This document shows positions 38,237-51,200 of a stretch of DNA of 64,000 nt, in pieces. Source of the DNA: Thunnus maccoyii (Eukaryota; Chordata; Actinopteri; Scombriformes; Scombridae); NCBI RefSeq assembly GCF_910596095.1, contig NC_056545.1, positions 28,605,067 to 28,669,066 on the forward strand, read 5' to 3'. The position numbers were made by a program, and so were the translations under genes. The notes under the pieces were generated by a model. It saw only the letters and a list, made by a program, of their open reading frames with translations, did not search any database and was not told the origin of the DNA. Within the stretch, counting starts at the first letter, position 1. Each line of letters begins with the position of its first letter.

Positions 38237-39256
38237 TTAGCCCACCTTTTGTGGGTTGGTAGCACGCACGCCCTGCTCGTAAGTGATCCGCTGGCTGATC
38301 AGATACTGCGCTGCTTGCGTAGCGGCTGGCGACCCTGTTATGGTAACTTTACGGTTCCGAGTACCAGGAATGAATTCTCCCTTTTTGGAGATCTGGATGC
38401 GGGCTCCTGTTAGCTCCTGGTACTCTACCAGCGTTTTCCCTCCTTTCCCCAAAATGGCACCAACCAGATTCTCGGGCACAGCAATCTCAACCACGTCCTT
38501 GGCTCCATCCGCAAGCTTCTCTGTTGCCAATAGGGAGGAGGCCATCAGTGGGGATGAAGCATTTAGGTAACCATTGGAAGCCCCTGTAGCAGCTGCTAGT
38601 GAACCCAGGGAGAACCCACCGAGGCCTGTAGCAGGGTGGCCAGCACTGCTGGAGGCATCGCTAGCATAGGAGGCTAGGAGGTTAGCCGCAGCAGCTGCAG
38701 CCGGGTTAGCACTAGCTGCTACTGCGGCAAGGACCCCAGAAGCAGCTGCAGGGTTGAGGCCCAGGCCCAGGGTGTTAGTGTTGTAGCCGTAGCTGGCCAG
38801 CGTGTTGAGGGCTGAGGTGATGGCAAGCAGATCATTGCCAGAGAAGCTGGACATAGCGGCAGGGAAGGCGCCCATTCCTGTCAAGCCGGCCTGGCCCAGG
38901 AGGCTGGAGGCAGTGGCAGCTGCTGCGGCTGCGTTGGGGAGCACCTCGGCCGTGTTAGCATAGGGGGAGCCAGTGGGGTTGGAGTTGGCCACCGGGCCCG
39001 AGACGTTGGAATAGCTGATGTTGAGGCAGCTGCTGCTCTGAGGGTCCTCCTGGATCTTCTGTACTATGATTTCCACAGCCTTGCGGTTCTGCTCAGGCTC
39101 GCCACTGATGGTTACCACTCGCTCCTGCAGGTTGATGCCCTCTGGCTTCTGGGAGAGCTGCACCCAAGCTCCTGACTGCTCCATCACTGCTTTCACTGTG
39201 GCTCCTCCCTTGCCAATGATCAGCCCAGCCGTGCTATTGGGCACGATCAATTTAGC
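38237..39256 (-). CDS. nova2: nova2 last coding exon (KH2, Ala-rich linker, KH3)
   Basis: 1020 bases encoding residues 163-501 and a TAA stop at 38237-38239. Acceptor TCTCTACAG/GC. It is GC-rich against an AT-rich background. KH2 and KH3 in a single exon is the usual NOVA arrangement. The linker has runs of alanine ([25 protein letters not shown]). Confidence 0.95.
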   Translation of the reverse strand, partial: AKLIVPNSTAGLIIGKGGATVKAVMEQSGAWVQLSQKPEGINLQERVVTISGEPEQNRKAVEIIVQKIQEDPQSSSCLNISYSNVSGPVANSNPTGSPYANTAEVLPNAAAAAATASSLLGQAGLTGMGAFPAAMSSFSGNDLLAITSALNTLASYGYNTNTLGLGLNPAAASGVLAAVAASANPAAAAAANLLASYASDASSSAGHPATGLGGFSLGSLAAATGASNGYLNASSPLMASSLLATEKLADGAKDVVEIAVPENLVGAILGKGGKTLVEYQELTGARIQISKKGEFIPGTRNRKVTITGSPAATQAAQYLISQRITYEQGVRATNPQKVG

Positions 39257-42200
39257 CTGTAGAGAAATAGAAAGATTGAAGTAGCAATAAAAGGTAACAC
39301 GAGAAAGATTTAACAGCATAAATGGTAAACAGAAAGAGGGATATCTCTCACTGAGTCAGAGTACTATACCAGCCCCCGCTTTACTCAGCGATTTGTTAAT
39401 CCCAGGGGTTTAGGCTGCAGCTGCCACACGGCTCTGTCTCGCTATGAAAGACTGTAGGTAAAAATAACCACATACCCTCACATTTTCCTGACCCTACCAG
39501 ACTGTGGGTCGTGGCCCAGAGAACAAGTAAGGCTGGCGACTAATAAACAAGGTGTCCTGGAAGTGAATTGTTCCTACCACATAGTGACCACACACCCTCA
39601 TGACCCTATTGACTGTACAGTATCTCACCTGTTTGACGCGGTCGGGGTTGACAGTGGTCTGTGGCTGCAGTATGCTGACTGGTTCTGGTTTCTGGGCGCT
39701 CTGGGGCATCTCACGGACTTTCTCCGCAATGAAGTTGTGGACACCATTGAGGGCTTCGACTGTACCCTGTATCAAACAGACACGTTCTGTTGTTCCTGTG
39801 TTGAAAAAGGAGGTAGAGGACAAACAGAAGTGATCAGTTGGTCTAATGTGCTCTGAGTGCATACTTGGCGAGCAGATTTGAGGGATTTGCTCAAGGCTGG
39901 ACAAAAATCTACATTTATATTAAGATGTCTTGTCAATGAAAAATGTGTCTTGACATTTCACAAAGAGACCCAATTACTAAGCTATTCCTTGCTTCCTCCA
40001 TTTACACAATCAACAGAGAAACAGCTGAAAGAAAGAAGCGCGCTTGGTTAGCGAGCCACAGGGGGGGAGAAGGATTCCTCTTCAGTGATGTAACTCTTTC
40101 AGTGCTGTAATACTGAGCCTTCCTTGCCTTGCAGCTCTTATAGACTAAACACACACTTGTTCCTCCTCTAGGCTTCTTTCTACACCCACATTGACGACCC
40201 AACCGGCATTCCGTTGCCATGGTAAAGGGGCCGAGCCGTGGAAACAGGTGATGCAACAGCGAGTCCTTTATGCACGATTTTTAAAACACTCTCCCTTTTG
40301 TATCAACCTTCCTGCCTTGCTCTCTTTTTAAATTTTACTACTCTTTGGTTGAAGTGAACATAAAATGACTCGTGATTTTCTTTGATGACTTAATAGACGG
40401 CATAAATTTGAATACTGCAAGTAATTTAACGAGAGAAAAGACATTTTGCCCATTGATAGAGTGGGAAAGACCAGTTGATAAGGTCATCTTGTGTCTGAGC
40501 GGCCCTGCTCTACTTCATCCTTGGCATTTCCACCAGTACTCCAATAATTTGCATCTCAAATGACAACATTGGGTGTTAAATGCATCTGCATCTGTCCTCT
40601 ATCAGCACTCAGGAAAGGATCAGCTGTTTTTAGGGAAATTAGTCAAGTTAGACATGATTAGCTTCATGCCAAAGACAAGTATAATAATTTATTTGAATAG
40701 CCAACAGGTCAGTTCAAGCATCTAAGAAAAAAAGCAGTAGGGGACCCTAACTGTGCAAAATGGAGGAAAGGACAGAACTTAGAACCTCAAATTAAGCTGT
40801 TGGAAATACAGGTTCCTGTTTCTACTATCACCATGCACTTTTCACTGCAAGTGACCGAAACAAATCATAATACAAATCCCACAGAAAGTCAGATAAACAG
40901 GCTATGGATTAAACCTCTTAAGAGTTTCGGAGCACATAGAGGCACAGTTGGTGCCACTTGGTGTTACTGTGCTGCACCTGCCTGTCATTCTTGAAGTGAC
41001 AAAGTGACAGACTGAAGACGCCTGTACAGGCACTTGACCTGTTTAGGTTTTTTATGTGGACACACACAATTGTCATAGAACATTATTACTAACAATTGAA
41101 AATGATAAAAGACACAATTCGTTATATTAATCATTAATCAAATGCATGTAGCTTTCTAGTCACTGGATAAGGTGGACATTCTTAAAAGGGTATGTTGTTG
41201 ATTAAACAATGGGTGTTATTTCCTGCTGTTCCTATTAAAACCGACTCTGCTGGAGAAAATGGTAAAAGGATATTAATTCCTGTGTATGAAATGCTCTTGC
41301 ATATGCAGCCAGGATACAAACAACATGCACAAAATATCAAATACGAGCAAGTTGCAACAAATTTGTATGTAAAAGCTAATTACACCAGAGTAGGGCTGGT
41401 CAATATACGAATATTATATCAATACCCTGATATGAGACTAGATATTGTCTTAGATTTGGATATCGTAATATCATGATATGGCATGCAGTGATTTCACCTT
41501 AGTCTGACTTGTTGGAATTTATTTAGACTGAGCAACCTCTTTGCTTGCCCTTCCCAGATGCAAAAAATTATAAACTAGGCCATGTTGAGTGATGCAACAC
41601 ATCCTTAGAAGACATGCTGCTCGAGTAATCATTGCTTTTTCTTCACTTTTTCCGACATTCAACACTGGGGAGTCCCTCTACTTCACTTGGTACAGTAACC
41701 TCTAGTTAAAGATCCCTGCACCTAGAAAGTTCTTCAAAGAGTGACTGTGCTGCTGCCTGGTCAGTATACTAGTTTATCCTGAGGCAGACACAATGGTGTA
41801 TCTAACTATAAAGGAAGGAGTCTCTGTCTGATTGTGTGTCTGTCTGTTCTTTGCTTTTCTCAACAACCGTTCATTCGATCTACTTCACAATTTGTGGGTG
41901 TGGGGACCCAAGGTTGTGCGGTGTTGAATTTGGTGCAATTTGGACATGCGACATGTTTAATATTAATAAACTTTGTATGAACAAGCGATCAGCGAGCCGC
42001 TCAGCTCTGCAGCAGCGGGGCGGGGCTTCAGTGCTCTGCGACTGTATGTCATGCTCACAGCTGGAGATCAGAGCTATACACCAAGTTTCACATGGTGTGC
42101 TACAAAAACAGAAAAGTAGACAGCGATAACACGTTTGGACAAGCAACATGTTTAATATTAATAAACTGTGAATAAACTAGTAAACAGCAAGCCGCTCAGC

Positions 42201-45200
42201 TCTGTGTCTGAGCGCAGACTATGCTGTCCAGAAGTAGAGAAGAAGAAGAAGAAGAAAGAGCGGTGTGTTGAAGTGTCTGCTGCTGGAGTGGAGCATTTCT
42301 CTGACTTTGGAAATGAATTTGGATTGGTGTGAGTGAATATTTTTACTCAGGATAAAATTTGATGTTTTGGAAATTGCATAGGGCCTAACTGGAAATGGCT
42401 AAACGACATACGCAATAGTCAAATAACGAAAAAACTACTGAAAATGTTGAGTGTGAGTGTTCATTAAACCTTCAAGTCCCTGTGTGGGTTGCTTTCACCA
42501 AAAAAAATTTATGTTTCTGATTTTTTTGTAGTCCATAATAATAAAACCAGAAGCATGAACACAGCTGGCGATCAGAGCTGTACAGCAAGTCAGAGAAGTT
42601 TTTTCACATGGCGTGCTCTAAAAAGAGAAAAGTAGCAACAACAGATCTTTGAATCAAAAAGAATGGACAGACTCTTAGGGTACTTTGCCATGGGCAGTTC
42701 AAAACCAGTATGTCTCATTTAAACACAAATCTTTTGATCAAATATACCCAATCAAATGATCCTAACTGAAGCCACAGAAAATAAATGATCTAAGAGCCCA
42801 ATATGATTGATCCACTTTATTTTAGGATGCACATTTTTTCAAAAGCTCTGTTATGTATTTAATTTTTAAATACAGTCTTCATTATACTTGAAATGAGAAA
42901 AGATTCACTATTACAGTGCTTAACATCTGTGTATAATAGAATGTTAGTTTCTTTCACATTGCTAGTGTATATACTCATTCACACCTCACATCAACTAGAT
43001 TAATTTTTCTGTGCATGGAAGCAGCAATACCGGAGGCCAAGCAATAGGCCCGCTCCGAACAGGCACATTTTGAAGAGGTACTGCACTAGTGACTACAAAT
43101 GTTATCACAGATGAGATGCCATAAAGACGACATGAAACTATCTGAATGCTTCATTTAGATTTTCCTCCCTTTTCACTTCCTGATTTTTTTTTGCCTTCTG
43201 TCTCTCTTTAAAGGTGACAAATTGAAATTCTATAGGCTTTGAGTTGCAGCAAGAGTTAACTCCTCTTGTTGGCAGGAGGGGAGAGAATTGTGTCAGTACC
43301 CCTGAGAGAATACATCTCAGCCTTCAGCTTCGCCCAAAAGACCAGTGACTCTCAGGTTTTCTATCTTGATTCAGAAGTAAGAAAGTTTCAAGATTGCTGT
43401 CTTGAGCTTTACCTCTGCTGAAGCAACTACCTCTGCTTTAGGCTGTCCAAATCAAATCCATTGTCTGATTTATTCACTGTTAGCATACCACGTATTAAGT
43501 ATCACACATAAATTTACTGTCATCACATACACAGATTTATGAAGTAAGTATTCACACACTACAAACTGAGCTTGAATGTTGCTGTTGGAAATCATGTTGA
43601 GTTGTTGACATGTTTCTCTTAGAAGTAAACAAGTATTTTGAATGTAGGGATCATTTGTAGTGTGCCATTTATATCAAGTAAATCAGAAACAGTCTCTTGG
43701 AACATTTACTTTATATCACACCCTGACCAGAAGTTATGATAGTAAACACACCAAGCTGATCAGAGACTTTTCCTGCCATTTAAAACAGAAAATAAGCCAT
43801 TAAATTACAGACTGGATTGCTTCAGTGCATGTACCTGGTCCTAATAAGCTGCAAGACAGACAAGTAATGCCTTGTAACTTGTAAATGTAGGCAAAAAAAA
43901 AAGATTCAAAGCGACCTTTTGGAGTACTAGACAGCATTGTTTAGAACTGCAGTGATGTGGGATCTGATGTCTGTGTCGCATTAAAATACACCAGGGATTT
44001 TACTATTAGAAGCAACACTGGCACAAAGTGAAGTCTTCTAGGATAAGACTTTGATCAGAGTTTAAAGACTGCAGTTGTTTGGTGTTACACATAACCTTTG
44101 GTCTACCACTGTAATTTTAAGGCCCTTGAAGGATAAGGCAGCTGTGCATTATCCCATCACTCAATACTTTCTGACTTCCCCAGCCTGTCTGTAGCTCTCA
44201 GCCCTAAGCCCAATTGTTCCTACTGAAGACGTTATTCTTTAAAAAATGGGTCACAAATATATTATTTCATTGTTAAAAAAAAGGCTCAGTCATTTCCCAA
44301 AACAGCTGGGCACTGTAGTGTCTAGCAAACATTACTTGAACAGTAGGAAATATTGCATTTGTTGGGGGGCTATTTTCAGCGGTGGATTAATACAGATTTG
44401 GTGCTCTAGTGAGTATTTATGGCAACAGGATGGACCAACTCAAAATACACTGCGTATTCATGGTAATAAAGAGAGATGTCACCCGGTGCTGCAGTGTGGC
44501 TTCCTGATGAGTTGTGTTTTTTTGTTTTGTTTTGTTTACAGAAATGGAGCTCTATGGCACAGAGGACTAAGATATATTAGACTTTGGTTACATAGATTCG
44601 ATCATAAGATCAATTTATTGTTGGTTTTGGTCTTTTGATATGATTTGTTGACAATAAGAAAAATATAGATGTATCCTTTAACACATATTGAACCACTGGA
44701 ACTGACTATTAAGTATGTATAAGAAATACACATCATAAATACAAATAAAATAAATAAAATGGCAGGAAGGCTTGAGACTTGTGATGAGAAGCAGACATGA
44801 TTAAAACAAGCTGATGTGAACTAAACACAACTGGACATGTGTCACTGTTAACCAATTGCATGTGAGGATATGTTGGCGAACAGTGAATGTGCAGTGTGCA
44901 ATAATTTCAGCAGGTTTAGCTCCATACTGTATACTAATGCCAGCTGTGACAAATGACAACATTTGCAGACTTAAATAAATTTCCAAAGTCACAGTTATTG
45001 ATGCAAAGTGGTGCACATGTTGTATAATTTCCTGTGAAGCACATCCATTTCTTGTTAACTCACTGCCCAAATAGTGCACTGTCAACATTAGTGATAGCAT
45101 ATATCTGGTAGCATTTGTATGTAGTAAGGAATTGCAACTCAGCTTGCGATAATTGAAAGCAAATCAGGCACTTTGATTGTAAACAGCAAGCTACGTGACC

Positions 45201-48200
45201 ATGCAAATTTTTATTCAATTTGAACTGTACTAGTCAATACTCAACTGAAACCAGCAAAGAAGTATAAAAATATATCTGGCAACATAGTGACTCAGCATAT
45301 GACTGTTTCATTTGCAAGCAGGAGAAACACAAAATAGTTCATCCTTACATCAGGACTCCTGATAAACATCTAATTGTCCCAGGCTGGACACTAGCAGGTA
45401 GTGTTAAGATGTTCACCTTCTTAAATTCCTAAAGCTAAAATAAGGAGCTGGAACATTAAGGAAATAAATCACTATCTTTGCATATAGCTAGAAATTTATA
45501 ATGTAGGCTATCATTTCCAAAGTTATGGACGCTAAAAGTGGCTATCATAGATGCTAATGGTAACTAGTAAGCAGAGCTAGTCTAGGGTAATGTTCATTGT
45601 TTAAAGTTATTATCGCATTTTCCTAAAGTTGGGGACTTGCAAGACACAGGTTAAAAAAGGTCATAATGGAAGCTGCAGATGCTGAGATATTCTGACCTTT
45701 AGTCCCTCGAATGGTTCAAGATCTAAAAACACTGCATCTTACATTTCCCTCAATACAACCCAATAACACTTTTCATTAGACCTTCCCTGACTGGGAAATG
45801 CCCTCATCTTTTAAACTCCACATCCCCAGTTTGTAACATAAGCTTCTGTTATAAATTTGCAGTCTCTAAACCCAAAATAATGACTTCATGTTCAACTGTT
45901 TTCACAGGCTGAGTAGTATTCCTCGTGACGAGTAAACTGACCTCCATGCGTAAAATTGGTGGAGTGTTCCTTTAAACAACTGACCTTTTCCGATCACAAA
46001 AATTGCAGCAGCAACACATATAGCGCTTGCGGATCACAACACAACATCTCCAACACAACATGAGCACCTTAAAACATGAGTATCATTCTGAATACTGTAA
46101 CAACTCTTCCTGGTGGAAGTTGGACGGCTATTCTCTGCCTCTGGAGGCACAGACATAAATCTGAGGTAAAGTAAAGGCTGTAGATTCCATTAGTTTGAAA
46201 TCCCCGCCCATGACGTCATCCTAGACAGCAGTACTGAACTATAGGGAGCATTAGTATTTACTGCCTATACAGATATGGTTGAAAATGAACAAAGTCAGCT
46301 TTTATCACGGTTTCTTTGCCTGCTTCTTTTTGAAGCAAATACCTCACCTTATTCTCTATGGAATAGGGATGTTTTCCAGGATGAGGTCACATATTGTCAT
46401 TGATATTTTGATGATAAGTAATGGAAAACATACACCCCGTGTTTCTATGACATCACAACAACCAATCTGTTCATGCAGTACAAAGTAACTCAATACATGT
46501 ACTTGGCCAGAGGCCAGCTGCACAAAGCAAAGGGTTTGAAGTTTTGTTTCTAAGTTTATGCTCAAATCGTGAACTCCCACAGCTCTCTTTGCAGCTGCTT
46601 AAATATGCGGATGTGTGTAAGTAGGAGTGAGGAGGTGTGTGTATGTGCTGAATGCACAGTGTGAGTGGGTGAATGCATGGCGTGCTGCATTTATGGGGGC
46701 TCGAGTAATTCAGTCATGCAAAAGTTCAGATGAGTTCAAACCAAATAATAAAACAAAAAAAAAAGCCAGCGCCCATGTGTTAAGAGGCAAGCAAAATTTT
46801 AAGAGAAGTATGATGTCATCTTATCTGGCCTGAACTTTCCCAACTACCAGGAACCAAATCTGAGAGAAACAGTGAGTGGGGAGGAGGAAAGAGGAAACTT
46901 GGCTTGTGTTAGAGCAGCTTGAGTACAGCTGGGAGAGGGGTCATGTCCACAGAGAGAGATTGAAACAGGCTATTTCTGGGCCTGCCCCCCTGTCCCCTCG
47001 CTCACATACAATCATGCATCATCCACACCCTTCACTATCTCCGCTCATTCATCTCAGTCCGCCACAGCAGGGCCCAGTTGTACAGTTCCCATCAAGACCT
47101 TTTTGAATTCATGGTTGCATGTCTTACACTGACGGATGGGAGACGTGAGGTGGGTGGGAGTCTCAGACTGAGCCATCACAGAGAGGATTGCAGAAGAAAA
47201 TGGCTGCACCGGTTGTTGTCCCTTGATTTCTCTTGTGTGTGCGATTGTGCTGTTGTTGGAGTGTGCTCAGGCTGTCGCAGGATGAGAGATGAGGGTGTGA
47301 ACTGAGTGTAATAGCATTAGCATACTATATTAGCCCAAATGGCAGCTGATTCAACACTGAATGAAGGTAAAATAGATGTAGCTGATAAGTTTGTCCTGCC
47401 TCTAAAATTCAGGACGGAATTTTCTATTACAGTGGTGTTACAAACTTCACCAAGTGGTCCATACTTAAAACAACTGGGACAATTGAGTTTTTTAAAGCTT
47501 CAGCCTCCACTGACTTCTCAGAGAGTGGCACTCTCAACTATTGTGCAGTGTACAGTAGCAGTCGTTTCGTTTTACTTGTGTGGGCCAGAACAACCACCCA
47601 ATCAAATCCTTGCCAGCACTCTCTCCCTGAACTCCTCACTCATCACGATAATGAGTAGGGGGATGGGCAGAGCAGGTGGTGGCCTATGAACACATCCACA
47701 ATCCAAAGAGAGAAATAAGGATACATATAACTCCTTTCATTTGTTTCTATGCCAATGAAGTAACCATAATTCATTCGCTTAAACACAGTTGGCGCCCTGA
47801 ATGGGGAATTTCGAGCCCTGCCCTATGAACATGCGTCCTTTCATCATGGCTAATAGAAACATGGTGGAAGAAAAAGTACAGGAAAAATATTTGCTCACAC
47901 ATCCTTCTTTTCCTCTCCCCCAGTGCTCCATAATTCTTTGCCACGGTACAGTCAGTCCAATATATCACGTGTAACTCCTAAAAGCACAGCTCAAATTTGA
48001 ACCACGTTGTACATTCTTCCTGTACGTACTGTTATAATTTTCGCTCTACATTAAAATAATCAAAAGACTCTTTTTTAGCTAAAATTGATCACAGACAGGT
48101 TTAATTCTGGAGAACAATCATCTTCCATCATTGCTCCTTTATATTAGATCAGAGAACTCACTGTGAACCCTATAATTTAAAAACATCTGTAGTATTTCTC

Positions 48201-51200
48201 ACATGCATCTTTTGTACTACTCATATTTCATTGGTCATCAGTACTATACATATCCTATCTAAACAGGTATATGTATACATGTTCAAAATATATGTACTGT
48301 AAAAAGTATACTGTACTTCTACATGGGGATTATTTGCTTGCATCAGTTATCACAGAAAACATCTGGACCTAATAAGCAGCGAGACAGTCAGCACCTGTTA
48401 TTTTTCAGCAGGTTGAAGCCTCCTCTGAGGCATGAAGGACAAACACCCACACTCCTCTACAACTCAGGCGTTTGTGTTCGGAGGATAAGACGGTTCAGCT
48501 TTGACCTCTATGAAATAGGGGTCACTGAGCTGCATGAGCATCCTTCTCCTGTTGCCATTTCAGAGTGAGATTGTCCAGAACAATTAATGCTCTCGGAATA
48601 CGCTACATGCCCTCTGCATCACCGAATTTGCACTTGTTTTTGTGAGATCTTGTAATGCACTGATATGAAAAAAACCTGCAATGAAGAGTATAACCTGCTA
48701 GCCGTACATCTTAATTGAAAGTACCCGCAGACTTGAAAGCTGCATGTGACGACTGTACCATCTACATACATGTTTAGTCCCTCAAGGACATAGAATAATC
48801 AAGTTCAAACTGTTTATGATTGGTGTGTGATTAAAATGGACTGCAATTATTGATGGGAAGCCAAATGGAGAGGAAATATCAAATGTTCTCTTGCAGCGAA
48901 GCATCGCTCTTCCAGATGGGTGATGAGCCAGACAACTCCTCTCATATATTCGCCTTTATGCTCATCGATTTTAATTATTAAGTGTTTATTCTTACCTGGG
49001 TAAAAGTCTTTGGATTTGGACAGCTTAATAGTGGCACCCGTCTCTTTCTGCAGTTGTACGATGGTCTGGCCGCCCTTGCCAATTATAGAGCCGGCTGCAT
49101 AGCTGGGGATCAGCACCTTCAGGAAGTACTCACCCTCCTCTGGGGGAGAGACACACAAAGTGGGAAAGGGTTACATCTCGTAAAGTAGCTCTGCACATCA
49201 TCATATACACCATACTGGTGCCCAACCCCCAATACCCTGAACAAGCAAAAATTCGCAATGGGAATATGTAGCATTGACATACATGTGGGAAAGGCAGTAA
49301 CATAATTTTGTGTCTGTATTCCTCTGGTGAAGGGAGGGTATATAGAAGGAGATTTTGCTTTTTGAGTGGGATTTCTTTGTAGCTTTCAGTGCATTCACAT
49401 TTTATCAGAGATTGGTGACATGTTCTGTGTCCTGTCCCAGATTTCTTGTAGAGTAAATGATGACCTCCTTTCCAGTTTGCAGAGGTCTAATTTTAACTGT
49501 TTTCAAGGAGTTTTAGCAACCTTTGACTAAATACAAAGCCGGGTCCAGCGTTACTAATCATCCCTTGCACATGAATAAAAGGAATGTACAATTAACAGTT
49601 CGATCTGAATGCAAAACCTGTCCCGTATTTTCTGAGAAAGAAAGTTACACACAGAGGACTAAATGCAAACACATGAAGTCATTATCCATGCAGTCTATGA
49701 ATGCCAATACAGAGTGATCCTTAGTAATGAACAGACGTGTGAAGAGCATATGGGAACCAATCCCACAGATTTGTTCAAAGGATATACTGCCAAGATGGTC
49801 TAAAGCTCCTCCATTTTGGAGGGGGCTTCTGTGGCTTACAGTGGCTTGTAGCAGTCAGTGATTGACAGCACGTCAGTTTAAAGAATTTGCAGCCCAACAT
49901 ATTTCTCTTTTTAGTTGGGAAAGTTCCTTTCCTACAATGGTAATTAAGAATTAATCAGCACCAAGGTGGGAAAAGTGTCTGTCCAAGAAAACCCTGATCA
50001 CACTGAGTGCGCTAATCTAGTAAAAAGCAATCAGCCACATATTGAGCTTGGAATATAATTAAAGAGCCTGAACGAGCCAACAATGCATCAAAAATATTAT
50101 ATTTATAGATGTGGAGCGGCTGTGATTCCCCAATGAATTCCAAATATTATATCCATGACGTCATGGTAAACACTTGGTACAGGTGCGTATTTACTATACT
50201 AAAGCTCTGATACAAATAATCTCCACTGCATGCTGATTTCGATGCAATGACGTCATGTTCGATCCTTTTCAGCTGCCTCAAGGGTGACGTCACTCGAGCG
50301 GGCAGAGATGTAAAAAGGCACTGTCCATCTTTGTTTGACGAGATTTCTAATAGGTTTTTAAGTGTACTATGATACAGATTCTCATTTTCGATTGCAGAAG
50401 CTGAAGCCATGGGGTCTGACACCATGTCACTGCATCCTATGTCTCATGGAGGGTATCGAATGTAGGGGCTTGACTGGCATGCTGGGGAGGAAAGACGGAT
50501 GGATGGAGGTGGACCACCCTGCACGGAGACCAACCTGTTGCCTCAGTAATGCACTCATTAGAGTCAGATGTGAATGAACATGGCACTGTGACATTAAGGA
50601 ATTTCACAGCCTACATGTTAGCCCTTCTCCTTATTGCATTAATATGCCCCTCATGTTCCATTCAGACACAGGCTTGTTTTCGTGCACATCACCCATAACC
50701 AATGGCCCTGACAAATATGCAGACAATGACATGACTGTTAATGGAATTTCACTTTTGATTTGGATGAATTAACAATGGCTGTAGAGACAATTCCAAAACC
50801 TAGAACACATTATACCTGCATTCACGTGAACGCACAGACATGAAATGACATTTTACACCACCACTGAAAGCTAGTAAATATGTCAGGTACTGGTCAGTAT
50901 GTTATTTTTCTGAGAACATCCTAAAAAAAGAAATAGGAGATAAACCATTACACAGACATCACACAACCATCTCTATTCATCTCTGGCCATTGTGTGATTT
51001 TGGGTTTTCATGCTATATTGCAGTCAGCTCTCCGCTTTTCTCACAACGAATAACAATAAAATGACCTTGGTGAAAAAATAAAGATCATGCATGATTGACA
51101 CAGTCGCCGTAAAGCTTCTGAGCCCTCACTACTATCACAACATATCTGATACCGTGGCCACACAGAGAATTTTATTTGAATGATACTGATTGCAGAATCC

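Larger units (their letters stand above)
39796..48995 (-). other. nova2: nova2 intron 2
   Basis: 9.2 kb between KH1 half-exons. It contains the hAT fragments (41393-42660), a CRE (46211) and no additional nova exon I can see. A 116-codon plus-strand ORF at 47339-47689 resembles nothing known. Confidence 0.7.

Noticed and set aside
39257-39628. Search for the NOVA1-type alternative 72-base exon in nova2 intron 3
   Set aside because: No in-frame exon with good splice sites found in the 372-base intron.
47339-47689. 116-codon plus-strand ORF in nova2 intron 2
   Set aside because: No recognisable domain, no promoter or splice context; of a length expected by chance in 64 kb.
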